DNA of 64,000 bases, taken from NCBI GenBank assembly GCA_963782415.1, contig CAWAJT010000006.1:620001-684000 (forward strand). Direction: 5' to 3'. The stretch is from Bog-473 sp963782415 (GTDB lineage Bacteria > Actinomycetota > Acidimicrobiia > Acidimicrobiales > RAAP-2). Shown piece by piece: positions 44,486 to 54,194 of the stretch. The notes below the pieces were generated by a model. That model was not told where the DNA came from. It was given only the letters and a program-made list of their open reading frames with translations, and searched no databases. The position numbers were made by a program, and so were the translations under genes. Position 1 is the first letter of the stretch. Each line of letters opens with the position of its first letter.

Positions 44486-46137
44486 ATGCTCGGAGACGAC
44501 CTCGCCGCTGAACTGCTGACGTCGGCGCTCCGGGCGGATCCCTTTTCGGGGTCGCTCCTCGGATTTCCCGGGTACGACGACCTCTTGCCTGATTTCAGCG
44601 CCGAGGCAGAAGACGACACGACGCGCACGCTGGGGTCCATCGCCGCGCGCGCCGAACAGGCACCCCACTACGGCATCGACGAGGCGGACATGCAGACGCT
44701 CGACTTCGTGCGGTGCCTGGCGCGGGGCATGGCCGGCTTCGCCGCCGTGCCGATCATCGAGTTCACCATCAGCGACACGTTCGCGGCGCCGGTCGGCAAC
44801 GTGTTGAACTCACTTCCCAAACTGCCGCTGGACACGGACGAACGACAGGAGGGGTACCTCGCTCGCATGCATGGCCTGTCCGCCATGCTCGCTACAGTGG
44901 CCGAGCGGCACCGAGCCGGTGCACACGCCGGACGCACGACAGTGGCACGGCTCGTCGAGTCCGCGATTGCGCAACTCGACCTCATGATGGAGGATCCCAC
45001 GGTCGGTGGAATCTTGCGGGACGACGTCGAGACGGAATTCTCGGGGAGACTCACCTCGGCCATCAACGAACACACCCGCCCGGCCCTGGCGGCATACCGA
45101 GAAGTGCTGCGCACCTCGGTGCTTCCCACCGCCGCGACGACGACCACCCAGGTATCTGTCACCTTCCCGACGGTGAGGCGATGTACCGGGCCATGGCGTT
45201 CCACCACACGTCCATGACCTACTCGCCCGAGGAACTCCACGCAATGGGCCTCGAGATCGTCGGCCAGGCGCAGGCGGAAATGATCGAGACAGGGTCACGA
45301 CTCTTCGGCATGACCGACCTGGGCGAGATCTTCGATCACCTCTCCAACGACCCCGCGCTGCGTTACCAGAGCCGCGCGGAAATGCTGGCCCACGCCCGGC
45401 GCGTGGTCGCCGCTGCCGAAGCCGAAGCTCCGAAATGGTTCGCGACGGTGCCGGAGGTGGCCTGCAACGTCGAGGCGGTCCCCGGAACAGAAGAGGCCGG
45501 CATGGCAACTGCGTATTACATGCCCGGTTCTGTCGACGGTTCTCGCCCGGGGACCTACTACCTCAACACGTCACAGCCCGAGCTCCGCCACCGCTACGGC
45601 GCCGAGGACATCGCCTTCCACGAGGCGGTGCCGGGCCACCATTTTCAACTCACCATCGCGATGGAGTCCAAGGACCTCGTGCCGGCTCGGCAGGTGCTCT
45701 TCGATACTGCCTGCGCGGGAAGGGTGGGGCCTCTACGCCGAGCGGCTGGCAGACGAAATGGGCCTCTACAGCGACGACCTCTCTCGCATGGGCCTCTTCG
45801 CGGCAGATGCCTGGCGTGCGGGTCGGCTCGTCGTCGACACGGGTCTGCATGCCCTCGGCTGGACCCGCCAGCAGGCGATCGACTGGATGGCCGCTCACAC
45901 GCTCCCTCTCCTTGAAGTCGAGACCGAAATCGACCGCTACATCTCGTACCCCGGCCAGGCCCTCGCGTACATGGTCGGCCGTCGCGAGATCGTGCGGCTG
46001 CGAACCGAGACAGCGGCGCAGCTGGGCACACGCTTCGACCTCCGCGAGTTCCACGACCTCATACTCCGGGTCGGGATCCTCCCCTCCCCGCGCTCGCCCG
46101 TACGGTCGAGCGCTGGGTGCAGCGCCTGGCGTCGTAA
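44486..46137 (+). CDS. DUF885-family protein, three frameshifts
   Basis: About 550 residues, normal for DUF885, a family with a metallopeptidase-like HExxH-type motif: here FHEAVPGHHFQLTIAM. The N-terminal half has the family's helical repeats (YLARMHGLSAMLATVAERH), then PGICHLPDGEAMYRAMAFHHTS and WGLYAERLADEMGLYSDD. The frame changes near 45,135, near 45,720 and near 46,078; with one base corrected at each, the sequence is continuous, ending LPALARTVERWVQRLAS at the TAA of 46135-46137. Three shifts in one gene could also mean decay, but no premature loss of conserved residues is seen and indels are frequent in this window. Related proteins are poorly characterised putative peptidases. Confidence 0.85.
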
Positions 46138-46312
46138 CGCCCGCTACTGCTCCAGCGCCGCCAGCTGGGAACGCAAGGCGTCCTCGACCGGGTCGACCCA
46201 CTGCCGGGGCGTCGGGCGGACGTCTCGGGGACAGACTGACATCTCGTGCTCAGAGGGCTCAGGATCGAGCAATGGGCACCGACAGGCCGATTTCAGTCTC
46301 CGTCGTCCGTCG

Positions 46313-46801
46313 TCAGGTCCGGGCCGGTGGCGTGGTCGGCGAGTCGGCCCGCCCGGCCAGAATCACCCCGAAGAGACAGACGGCCGTGACATGCATGGCG
46401 GTGCACCACAGGCAGAGAGCACCGATGCGGAAGAGCTCCACGTACACGAGGTACAGCACCATGGCGGCGCCGGCGCCGGACGCCAACAGCCGGGCGACGT
46501 CAACCCAGGGCGCCGTCGAACGCCAGGCCCAGGGCACGGTGAGGCCGGTCATCACGACCGCCCAGACCAGGCCCACGACGGCGAGCGGCACGCCGAGCAC
46601 CACCGACCACGAGCTCGTCGTCACCAGCGCGCAGTTGACGATCCCGGTGTCCGGACACGCGAGCGCAGTCGGATCCGTGTAATGCGCCACGGTGAGGTAC
46701 GACGAGATCGCCACGGCCGCCAACGAGAGCGCCAGCGACGCGAGCGGGACCCACACCGGCACGCGCCGACCCGTGCGCCGGTGGATGGCCGGTGCCTGCA
46801 T
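46313..46801 (-). CDS. Vitamin K epoxide reductase (VKOR) family protein
   Basis: A 162-residue membrane protein with four or five helices. The redox pair CLWC sits in the helix near residue 127, and a second Cys pair is in the loop LACPDTGIVNC. Bacterial VKOR passes electrons from a periplasmic disulfide partner to quinone, doing the work of DsbB. It starts at ATG 46801 or the GTG at 46807, which overlaps the upstream thioredoxin-fold gene's stop (GTGA), so the two are coupled. The partner encoded upstream has a CPYC motif. Confidence 0.92.
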   Translation of the reverse strand: MQAPAIHRRTGRRVPVWVPLASLALSLAAVAISSYLTVAHYTDPTALACPDTGIVNCALVTTSSWSVVLGVPLAVVGLVWAVVMTGLTVPWAWRSTAPWVDVARLLASGAGAAMVLYLVYVELFRIGALCLWCTAMHVTAVCLFGVILAGRADSPTTPPART

Positions 46802-46803
46802 GG

Positions 46804-47867
46804 TCACGCCCCCAGCTTCTGGGCGATCGCCGCAACGGCGGCCGAGTTCGCCACGTCCGAGGGCTCCTTGCCGGTGACCGAGGTAATCGCCGCCGTGATG
46901 GCGTTGGCCGCCCCGTCGACGGCCTGTGCCACTGCGCTGGAGGGATCGGCCAGCTGCGTGGCGATCTGGCTGCGGGACAGCCCCTGGAGGACCTGCGGCG
47001 AGAAGCTCGACCCGGTCACGACGTAGCGGTTGGCGATATCGAGGAAGGGGATGCTCCCCTGCGGGTCCTCTTTGGTCAGCAGCGCACTCTGCGCCGCCGT
47101 GGGTGTCTGCAGCGTCGCATAGCTGTCGCCGACCCGCTGGTTCGACGCCTCTTCCACAGCTTGGAAATCGACGAAGGGACTCGCATAGGTCGATCCGTAG
47201 AACGACAGCGTCTGCGTGTTCGGGTAGATGTCGGTGGTCGACGAGTGGGTACCCGACAGGTTCGTGAACGTCCCGAAGCGGGACAGGGCCACAGCCAGCG
47301 CCCATCGCTCCGCCGCACAATACGGGCAGTACTCGGCGCCGATGTAGGTGATCAGCGGTTTGCCGTCCGCGCCGCGCCCGATGATCCCCGAGCCGTTGCC
47401 CACCTTGGTCGGCAGGGCTACCGACGAGGGCTGCCGACCGTGTCCAGTGTGGCGGCTGGAACCGCCAGGGCGGCAACGACCGCCGGTGACAGCGTCGTGG
47501 TGCCCGGATCCGCCGTGGCGGAGGAGCCTCCTGCGACAAGGTGTGAAGACGCCGCCCCCGTCGAACCGGATGTCCTCGCCACCTTGACGACGACCATGGT
47601 GACGAGCGCGGCGACAACGAGGCTGACGGGCACCAGGGCTGTCAGGACGGGGTGGCGCGAGCGGAATCGCGTCGGCCGCGCAGCTGCTGCGGAGCGGGCG
47701 CCGGAGTTCCCGTTGTTGCCTTTGTTGCTTCCTGCCAGCCTGGTGGCGCTGGCGGTGGCGGTGGCGGTGGACGTTGTTCTCGTTGGGGCTTTGGGTGCCG
47801 TCTTGGGAGCGGGATTCTTGGTGGACGACCGCACCGGGCGCGGCGACCCCGAAGGTGATTTCGACAT
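46804..47867 (-). CDS. DUF929-type thioredoxin-fold protein, one frameshift
   Basis: A membrane-anchored redox protein of about 354 residues. The cytoplasmic N-terminus is Ala/Thr/Lys-rich; one membrane helix (LTALVPVSLVVAALVTMVVVKVA) is followed by a Ser/Thr/Ala linker and an extracellular thioredoxin-like domain with the active site YCPYCAAERW. IPFLDIANRYVVTGSSFSPQVL is a further conserved block. The frame breaks between about 47,425 and 47,450, where the linker DTVG joins PSSVALPTKVG; the N-terminus was taken from the other frame, starting at ATG 47867. With the downstream VKOR it makes a complete disulfide-forming pair, an inference from family knowledge and coupling. Confidence 0.85.
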
Positions 47868-48056
47868 GAGTGGTGTTCTCCTTGGACGTGATCCATGTGG
47901 ACCGATGGCCGATTGCCGCGCGCGGCAACGCGCACAATCGGAGAGCTCGAACCGAAAGCCGGGTGCGGCCAGCGGACAATGCGACAGGCGCTGGTGCGCC
48001 ACGCCCGTATCGGGCGGTTGACGCGACGCGTGACGTGGCGCCCCGCGTCGTTCGAG

Positions 48057-48404
48057 CTAGGAGAACTGGGGCGGATGGAAGAGAGGGTGGCGGATCCCGG
48101 ACGGGAGCACGGCGGCGTGGGCACGCCGGCGACGGAGGATTGCGACAGCAGCAGCAACAGCTGCCAGGGCTGCCACCGTTGCCGCAACGGTAATGCCGGG
48201 TGCGGGTGCTGGGGCCGCCGGGGTGCCCTTGCCACACGTGGCGTCGAGGCAGTGCACCGGTCCCGACGGCAACGGTGACTCGGCAAGCTGCACCGCCTCG
48301 GCGGCGGACACCTGCGCCCCCGCGAGCGCGCCGTGCGGCACGAAGCCGGCGACCACGGCGGCAGCGATGATTGCCGCCAGACCGATACGCCACCGCAAGG
48401 ACAT
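48057..48404 (-). CDS. Small secreted or membrane protein, unknown function
   Basis: A 115-residue protein with an N-terminal signal-like helix (WRIGLAAIIAAAVVAGFVPHG), a Cys pair (VHCLDATCGKG) that may form a disulfide, and a C-terminal membrane helix (GITVAATVAALAAVAAAVAIL) followed by RRRR. It looks like a small anchored protein with two termini on the inside or a cleaved one. The start is ATG 48404. It neighbours the VKOR pair, which could oxidise its cysteines. No family recognised. Confidence 0.65.
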   Translation of the reverse strand: MSLRWRIGLAAIIAAAVVAGFVPHGALAGAQVSAAEAVQLAESPLPSGPVHCLDATCGKGTPAAPAPAPGITVAATVAALAAVAAAVAILRRRRAHAAVLPSGIRHPLFHPPQFS

Positions 48405-48414
48405 GCGAAAAAGA

Positions 48415-48624
48415 CTAGGGGCGGACCATAAAGACCCCATAAGAACCCGCCGTGTGCTCCGAACCGACCTCGTCGACGCTGCGCACGACATGCGCCGAGC
48501 GGGCTGCGCTCACCGGAACCCGCTCGGAGGCGGCGGTGGCCCGGTGGTGCCACACCGTGTACCAAACGAAGAATGCAGCCGCGAACAAACCGACTGAGCC
48601 CAGGGTCAGCGTGATCTCTGCCAT
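48415..48624 (-). CDS. Small single-pass membrane protein
   Basis: A 69-residue protein: one membrane helix (ITLTLGSVGLFAAAFFVWYTVW at about residues 3-24), then a basic HHRATAASERVP segment and a short tail. ATG 48624 has GAGGAG seven bases upstream, which favours it over the GTG six bases earlier. It probably forms an operon with the next downstream gene, ten bases away. The function is unknown. Confidence 0.6.
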   Translation of the reverse strand: MAEITLTLGSVGLFAAAFFVWYTVWHHRATAASERVPVSAARSAHVVRSVDEVGSEHTAGSYGVFMVRP

Positions 48625-48819
48625 GGACACGCTCCTCGGTGTCGGGTTCTCAGGTCAGCTCGCAGGCCATCCGCTTGGCCAGTGTGCGGTATGACGACTC
48701 CCATCGAACAGTGACAAAGGTCCTGATCTCGGTGGGTTGTCCGTTCTTTGTGATCTGAGCCGACGCGATCTGGGTAGACAGGCCCAGCTCACGAGTGCAC
48801 CCCGAATGCCCGTCCTCTC

Positions 48820-50201
48820 CTAGGCCACGTTCGATACCTTCGGCTCGGACTCCGCCGCCTTGCGGGCCCACGCCGCAACGAGCTGCAGCAGGCCGAGATA
48901 TACCGCCAGCACGATCACAATGATCAGCAGGCTCCATCCCGTCAGGTTGCCTCCGAACACAAGGAAGAGGGCGGCGACGACCACGCCGATGATCCGCAGG
49001 CCCTTGAGGTGCTCGAGGATCCAGCCAGCAGAGCGCCGGACCCGGGAGGATTCCACGACTCGCCCGGCACCAGAAGACAGTTCCTTGGTCTGCGTCGCCA
49101 CCCAGCCACCGCCTGCCACCGCTGTCGAGCGGATCCACACGGCGTAGCGGGCCGGACCGGCCACCCAGGCACCGATCGCCACCAGGACTGAGGCCAGCAA
49201 CGCCCAGCGCAGATCTGACTTCAAGAAGCGCAGCACCGTGTCCCAGACCGCGGCCGCCGCCTGCGTGTTGAAGCCTCCCCCCGATGCCTGGTTGAGGAAG
49301 GTGATGCGACCAAGCGACAGGCCGGCCAATAACAAGAGGGTCATCAACGCGACCCCGACGGCCAGCCGCAGGAGCGTCTTGCGGCGCTCCATGGCGAGCA
49401 CGATGGCCAGGATGGCCAGCACGAGGGCGATGATCGGGATGATCCACTTGAGCTTGACTATCAGATTGAAGAGGCCCGAAAACTTCGAAACCTGATCCTT
49501 GGACACGACGGTGAAGCTGAGCCCCTTGTCGCCCTGGCTCGAGATCGTCTTGAGCGGATCGAACAGCGTGACCCCTCGCGCGTCGAGCTGGTCGATCAGG
49601 TTGTTGAGCGCGGGCGAAAGATTGAGCGCGACCTGACCGCCCTTGGCCAGCTTCTTCTGCAGCGGCGTCTGCTTGCCGGTGAGAATGTTGATCACGGCGG
49701 CGTGGCTGTGGCGGTTCAACGAGTCCCACAACTGACCGAACTTCGGACTGGAGAAGACCTTGACTGCCAGTCCCTCGACGTAGGTGTGGACCTGGTTGAC
49801 GATCGGCGTCACGAGCGGCTTCGCCTTTTCCGGCAGGGCGTCCTGCACCTTGTTCTGCACGATGTGCGTCGAGAACAACTGATCGGTCGCCCGTGATGCG
49901 AGATGGTCGATGATGACCGGATTGCGCGCCAGTGGCGCCATCGTCTCCACGTACTGGTCCGTGTTCGTCACCGTGCGGATCGCCCACACCGAAATGATCG
50001 AGATCGGTATCAAGATGGACGCCACCACGACGAGGACCCAGGCCGAGATGCGCCGAGGCAGGTGCCCGCGCCGTGTCTTTTGTTGCTTCTTCTCGGTCGG
50101 CGCCGCCGTCCCGGCGCCGCGGCGGCGTCGGCCGTCTGCGGCGTGCCCGAGGCGTCCGCGGTGTCCTGGTTATCCTGCATCTGGGGTTCAGTATCGCTCA
50201 T
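48820..50201 (-). CDS. Large membrane protein with long extracytoplasmic loop, one frameshift
   Basis: About 460 residues. A polar N-terminus (SDTEPQMQDNQDTADASG) leads to a first helix (RISAWVLVVVASILIPISIISVW), a large extracytoplasmic region of about 190 residues (TDQYVETMAPLARNPVIIDHL and LFDPLKTISSQGDKGLSF), then two helices near LIVKLKWIIPIIALVLAILAIVLA and LAVGVALMTLLLLAGLSLG, and further hydrophobic segments (about five helices in total). Proteins with this TDQYVxTVAPLAxDPxV pattern are common and uncharacterised in actinobacteria. The frame shifts at about 50,100-50,135; the ATG at 50201 gives the start in the other frame. No enzymatic motif is seen. Confidence 0.75.
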
Positions 50202-50277
50202 CTGGGCCTTCCCATCGGCAATGCCTAGCGCCAATGGGACTGGTGCGCACGCGTGCGACGGTGTAGCACTAGTGGCC

Positions 50278-50460
50278 GTGAGGCAGAACGTGGGCAGGTC
50301 GAGCGGTCCGCGGGTCGTCGCGATCAGCGCCATTTCGGGGTTCATGGCCCCGCTGGTCTTCGTGAGCATCATCGTGCTGCGCAAGGTCTCGCGCCGCGGC
50401 CGCGCCCAGTACCGCCGCTGGAATCGGCGTCTCCAGCACGAGATCGCCCGCTGGAACTGA
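50278..50460 (+). CDS. Small single-pass basic membrane protein
   Basis: About 60 residues from GTG 50278 (GTG 50272 also possible): a helix (VVAISAISGFMAPLVFVSIIVL) followed by a strongly basic RKVSRRGRAQYRRWNRRLQHEIARW tail that is likely cytoplasmic, which I write here only in part: RKVSRRGRAQYRRW. It is divergent from the gene before it. There is no clear ribosome site, so confidence is modest. Confidence 0.4.
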   Translation: MRQNVGRSSGPRVVAISAISGFMAPLVFVSIIVLRKVSRRGRAQYRRWNRRLQHEIARWN

Positions 50461-50552
50461 GCGATTGGACCTGAGCGGCTCCACTGAGCGGTGGCTGAGA
50501 CGGCCTGAGCGTCTCACCGGGCCGCCCATTTCCTGCCACCTACGCTGATCGG

Positions 50553-51038
50553 GTGCTGACTGGACTCGCCCACAGCGCCGTCTGCGTGCCCGACGTGTTG
50601 GCCGCCACACGCTGGTATTCCGATGTCCTCGGTCTCACCGTCTTGTCGCCTCCCTACCGAATGGAAGGCAAGCAGATCGAGCACGACATGGGTGAACTCG
50701 TGCCGTCACCGGTGGTCGTGCACGCGGCGATTGTGGGATTCGGGCAGGACGACCGCGTCATTGAGCTGATCGAATACCCGGCGGCGGACGTCGTTCCGCC
50801 CGAAGCCGGACAAGCCGCCGTCACACGCGCCGGGATCACGCACATCGGGATGCTCTGCGACGACATCAGCGTGACGAGGACGGAACTCGAGCGACGCGGG
50901 GTGGAGTTCCTCACGACGGGTATTGCCGATGTCGCCGGGCTCCGCACTACCTGGTGTCACGACCCGTGGGGGACGGTCATCATCCTCATGGAAAAGCGCG
51001 CCGGGGCCCATCCCTACTGGGGTCAGTGGAAGGCGTAA
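50553..51038 (+). CDS. VOC/glyoxalase-fold protein
   Basis: A 161-residue protein of the VOC superfamily: LAHSAVCVPDVLAATRWYSDVLGL begins the first module with a metal-type His, and AGITHIGMLCDDISVTRTELERRGVEF the second; FLTTGIADVAGLRTTWCHDPWGTVIILME ends with the Glu-containing strand. The substrate is unknown; some relatives are methylmalonyl-CoA epimerase-like. The GTG start at 50553 fits. A 15-bp direct repeat follows its stop. Confidence 0.87.
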   Translation: MLTGLAHSAVCVPDVLAATRWYSDVLGLTVLSPPYRMEGKQIEHDMGELVPSPVVVHAAIVGFGQDDRVIELIEYPAADVVPPEAGQAAVTRAGITHIGMLCDDISVTRTELERRGVEFLTTGIADVAGLRTTWCHDPWGTVIILMEKRAGAHPYWGQWKA

Positions 51039-51042
51039 CCGG

Positions 51043-51072
51043 GCGCAGACCTTCATCGCGCAGACCTTCATA
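51043..51072. repeat. 15-bp direct repeat after a VOC-type gene
   Basis: GCGCAGACCTTCATC followed at once by GCGCAGACCTTCATA, beginning four bases past the stop at 51038. It lies between that stop and the HU promoter region; no gene is present. Confidence 0.8.
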
Positions 51073-51155
51073 GCGGCACTCTCACCTGTCCGACCGAACC
51101 GGTCGCGACCGGTGATGGCCGTTGGAAGGGCGCTTTGGACCGCGTTTTGGCCAAC

Positions 51156-51187
51156 TCTGGGCACAAAAATCTGCATTTGTGCCCAGA
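51156..51187. promoter_or_regulatory. 32-base dyad upstream of the HU gene
   Basis: A perfect 12-bp inverted repeat, TCTGGGCACAAA-N8-TTTGTGCCCAGA, ending 43 bases before the HU ATG at 51231. It has no T-tract, so it is more likely an operator or a 5' leader hairpin than a terminator. It fits no regulator site I know with certainty. Confidence 0.6.
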
Positions 51188-51230
51188 AAGATGTGCATCA
51201 CTAGGCACGGCGTCGGCCACAATGGGCGCC

Positions 51231-51734
51231 ATGAACAAGAGAGAACTAGCCAAAGCAGTCGCGGTACAGGCCGATGTCGAGCTGAAGACCGTGATCACTG
51301 TCATCGACGGATTCACCGACGTCGTCACTGCCGTCGTCTCGAAGGGCGAGCCGGTCTCCATCCCAGGCTTCGCCAAGTTCGTCAAGGTCAACCGCGCCGC
51401 GCGGATGGGCCGGAACCCGGCAACGGGTGAGGCGATCCGGATCAAAGCATCCAAGAAGGCGCGCATCACGCCCGTGAAGGCGTTCAAGGACGCCGTCCTG
51501 GCCCCCGCCACAGCGCCGAAGTTGAAGAAGGGCGCGTACCCGACGAGCGACGCCGCGGTCGCCTCGGCCGGCAAGTCCGCCGCTCCGGCTACCGCCAAGA
51601 AGGCACCGGCTCGCGCCGCCGCCAAGAAGGCTCCGGCGCGCAAGGCCACGGCGCGCAAGGCTGCGGCCAAGCGGGCGCCGGCACGCAAGGCCCCGGCCCG
51701 GCGGGCTCCCGCCAAGAGGGCCACGAAGAGGTAG
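51231..51734 (+). CDS. HU-family DNA-binding protein with H1-like Lys/Ala tail
   Basis: A 167-residue nucleoid protein. Residues 1-90 are an HU fold: MNKRELAKAVAVQADVELKT, then PVSIPGFAKFVKVNRAARMGRNPATGE, with the DNA-binding arm RNPATGE, given here in part: RAARMGRNPATGE. The tail of about 65 residues is built of Ala, Lys, Pro and Arg (KKAPARAAAKKAPARKA-like), as in actinobacterial HupB/HupS proteins, and resembles histone H1. It bends and compacts DNA. The ATG 51231 gives the standard start. A strong terminator follows at once, and a dyad precedes it. Confidence 0.95.
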   Translation: MNKRELAKAVAVQADVELKTVITVIDGFTDVVTAVVSKGEPVSIPGFAKFVKVNRAARMGRNPATGEAIRIKASKKARITPVKAFKDAVLAPATAPKLKKGAYPTSDAAVASAGKSAAPATAKKAPARAAAKKAPARKATARKAAAKRAPARKAPARRAPAKRATKR

Positions 51735-51739
51735 CGAGC

Positions 51740-51782
51740 AAGGCCCCGGTTCCGCCGCCAGGGACCGGGGCCTTCTCTTTTT
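51740..51782 (+). terminator. Rho-independent terminator of the HU gene
   Basis: AAGGCCCCGGT (51740-51750) pairs perfectly with ACCGGGGCCTT (51764-51774) across a 13-base loop, followed by CTCTTTTT. It starts six bases after the HU stop. Confidence 0.93.
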
Positions 51783-51871
51783 GCCTGCGGCCCCGGCCCA
51801 TGGACGAGGTGCCTGAGCAGGTCGAACGTCGGTCGAAGCCGGGGCAATCCGATCGACGGGCTCCTTCCGTC

Positions 51872-52090
51872 ATGGCCAACCGGCCGCTGACGCAGCCACA
51901 TCCCGACCGGTTGGCGCCCGACGACCCTGCTGCTCCCGAGATCATCCGTCGGCATACCGACGCGCTTGCGGTCGGCGCCGACAGCTATGTCGATCCCCGC
52001 TCGGGCTACACGGTCCTCACCGCCGGCTATCTCGCCCGCCGCGGCGCCTGCTGCGGTTCAGGGTGCCGGCACTGCCCCTTCGTCGCCTGA
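51872..52090 (+). CDS. DUF5522-family small protein
   Basis: A 72-residue protein with the DUF5522 pattern: DPRSGYTVLTAGYLARRGACC, then GSGCRHCPF at the C-terminus, giving CC-x3-C-x2-C as a likely metal-binding set (C55-C56-x3-C60-x2-C63). The function is unknown. The start is placed at ATG 51872; an ATG at 51800 would add a poorly conserved 24 residues. Confidence 0.75.
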   Translation: MANRPLTQPHPDRLAPDDPAAPEIIRRHTDALAVGADSYVDPRSGYTVLTAGYLARRGACCGSGCRHCPFVA

Positions 52091-52159
52091 TCACGGCGAC
52101 CTGGGCGTGCCTCCTATGCTCCAAAGCGGCACTCGGCGAGCAAATGGAGCACGTAGAGC

Positions 52160-52762
52160 ATGAGCAACACCTCGCAGGGCCCCGGCTGGTGGATGGCCTC
52201 AGACGGCAAGTGGTACCCACCCGAGCTGTGGACGGGTCCACCTGAAGCCAACCCCGCCGGTCCGACGACGCCGACGTCGTCGTCGTCCTCGCAACCGTCT
52301 GCCCAACCGGCCTACCCCGCTCAGGGACCGGCCTTTGGCACAGGCACAGCGGGCCCATCTGGACCGCCGGTCTACGGGGCGACTCCGTACACGAACGCCG
52401 GATACGGCCAGTACGTGCCGGCGGGACAGAGCCCCTATGGCCAGGCCGTCCCTCGCAAGACCAATGGTCTGGCGATCGCCTCCCTCGTCTGCTCGTGTGC
52501 TGGTGTCTTCCTGCTCGGGATCCCGGCCGTGTTGGGCGTCATCTTCGGCTTTGTCGCCCGCCGCCAGATCCGTCAGTCGAACGGTGCGCAGGGCGGCGGG
52601 GGCATGGCCCTGGCGGGCATCATCGTCGGTTTCGTCGTGGTAGGCCTGGTCGTCCTCGGCCTCGTGGTCCGTGCCACACAGCACAATCAGAGCACCGCCC
52701 TCGTCGACCTCGTCGGCCTCGTCACCGGAATCGGGACCGGCATCCTCACCGGCCTCGGATAA
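52160..52762 (+). CDS. DUF4190-type membrane protein with GWW/WYPP head
   Basis: A 200-residue protein. It begins with GPGWWMASDGKWYPPE, the short WW/WYPP module common at the start of actinobacterial membrane proteins (DUF2510-like), then a Pro/Ser/Gln-rich linker of about 80 residues, then two or three membrane helices (LAIASLVCSCAGVFLLGIPAVLG and MALAGIIVGFVVVGLVVLGLVV) of the DUF4190 type. No enzymatic role is known. ATG 52160. Confidence 0.85.
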   Translation: MSNTSQGPGWWMASDGKWYPPELWTGPPEANPAGPTTPTSSSSSQPSAQPAYPAQGPAFGTGTAGPSGPPVYGATPYTNAGYGQYVPAGQSPYGQAVPRKTNGLAIASLVCSCAGVFLLGIPAVLGVIFGFVARRQIRQSNGAQGGGGMALAGIIVGFVVVGLVVLGLVVRATQHNQSTALVDLVGLVTGIGTGILTGLG

Positions 52763-52786
52763 GTCACCCACACAAGGAGTCACGCA

Positions 52787-54019
52787 ATGCAAGGTCTGCT
52801 CTACGGCGTCCGCGCTGAGCGTTGGACGCCCCCGGAGGGCTCCAACTCGCTGATGAAGGGGCTCTCGCGCACGCCCATGCGCCTCCAGGAGCTGGAGACC
52901 CCGACGCTGCTGCGCGACGACTGGTGCGTGGCGAAGACTCGTCTCACGGGCATTTGCGGTTCCGACGCCAAGATGGTCTTCATGGATTTCGGCGACGACT
53001 TTGGTGACGGTGCGCTCAACGGATTCTTCACCTTCCCCACCGTGTTCGGACACGAGGTCGTTGCCGACGTCGTCGAGATCGGCCCCGCCGTGACGACGCT
53101 GGAAGTGGGCCAGCGCGTCGTCCTCAACCCCTGGCTGTCGTGCGGCCCACGCGGCATCGACCCGCCGTGCCCGTCATGCCAGGCGGGCGATTACTCCATG
53201 TGTTGGCACTTCACGGAGGGGCCGATCGCCGCCGGCATCCATACAGGCACGTCCAAGGACGCGCCGGGCGGGTTCGCCGACTACCTCCCGGCGCACGAGT
53301 CGATGCTCATCCCGGTCCCCGACGGCCTGAGCGACGAGGTGGCCGTGATCGGCGATCCCTTCGCCGTCTCACTGCACTCGGTGACACGGCATCCGCCCCC
53401 GCCGGGAGGCAAGGCCCTCGTCTACGGCGGCGGGGCGCTCGGCAGTACGGCGGTCGCCATCATCAAGGCGCTCTACCCCGACGTCGACGTCATGGTGGTC
53501 GCCCGCTGGCCCGCCCAAGCTGCGCTGGCTCGCAAGCTCGGCGCCGCGGTGGTCGACCCCTTCCCCGTCGCACAGTTGCTCGAGGAGGCGGCAGCGTGGT
53601 CGGGGGGCGTGCTGCAGAAATTCGAGGGAAGTACTCTGCCCATGGCCCATCCGGGCGGATTCGACGTCGTCTACGACACGGTCGGCACGGCGCAGACGGC
53701 CGAGATCGGCGTCCGACTCCTCAAGACCCGCGGCACCATGGTCAAGAGCGGCGTGCACGCACCGGAGCGCTGGGAATGGTCGCCTTTGTACTTCAAGGAG
53801 ATCTCCTGGGTCGGCTCCAACGCCTTCGGGGTCGAGGAGGTCGACGGCGTGCGACTGCACGGCATTGAGCACTATCTGCGCCTGGCGGCCGACGGTCGGA
53901 TCGACATGACCGGGATGCTCACTCATACCTTCCGGCTCGAGGACTGGCGCGAGGCCTTCACCGTGCTCGCCAACCAAGAAGAGAGCGGGGCGATCAAGGT
54001 GGCGTTCGACTTCCGCTGA
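52787..54019 (+). CDS. Zinc-binding dehydrogenase family protein
   Basis: A 410-residue medium-chain dehydrogenase. Catalytic zinc ligands are in TGICGSDAKM and FGHEVVADV; a structural-zinc lobe is present as PCPSCQAGDYSMC, with an earlier Cys in SCGPRGIDP. The Rossmann fold has VYGGGALGSTAVAIIK. It is longer than usual, with an extra loop LEEAAAWSGGVLQKFEGSTLPM before the next strand. The substrate is unknown. ATG 52787 has AAGGAG ten bases upstream. Its presence next to the ferritin-like enzyme at 54195 suggests a shared oxidation pathway, an inference from proximity only. Confidence 0.9.
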   Translation: MQGLLYGVRAERWTPPEGSNSLMKGLSRTPMRLQELETPTLLRDDWCVAKTRLTGICGSDAKMVFMDFGDDFGDGALNGFFTFPTVFGHEVVADVVEIGPAVTTLEVGQRVVLNPWLSCGPRGIDPPCPSCQAGDYSMCWHFTEGPIAAGIHTGTSKDAPGGFADYLPAHESMLIPVPDGLSDEVAVIGDPFAVSLHSVTRHPPPPGGKALVYGGGALGSTAVAIIKALYPDVDVMVVARWPAQAALARKLGAAVVDPFPVAQLLEEAAAWSGGVLQKFEGSTLPMAHPGGFDVVYDTVGTAQTAEIGVRLLKTRGTMVKSGVHAPERWEWSPLYFKEISWVGSNAFGVEEVDGVRLHGIEHYLRLAADGRIDMTGMLTHTFRLEDWREAFTVLANQEESGAIKVAFDFR

Positions 54020-54194
54020 ACTCTCGTCGACGGCATCGTCGCCCCGGCTCCCGGGCCAGGTCCGCCCTATCAGAGGGGAGCGAGCACACCCATGGAGCAC
54101 CATCCACCTGACGGGCCGCGTCGCACGGGGGTAGCGTCTCGTGTCGGCGGAAGACGCCGACAGCTGTTGCTGGAAATGACCCAAGGGGGGCCTC

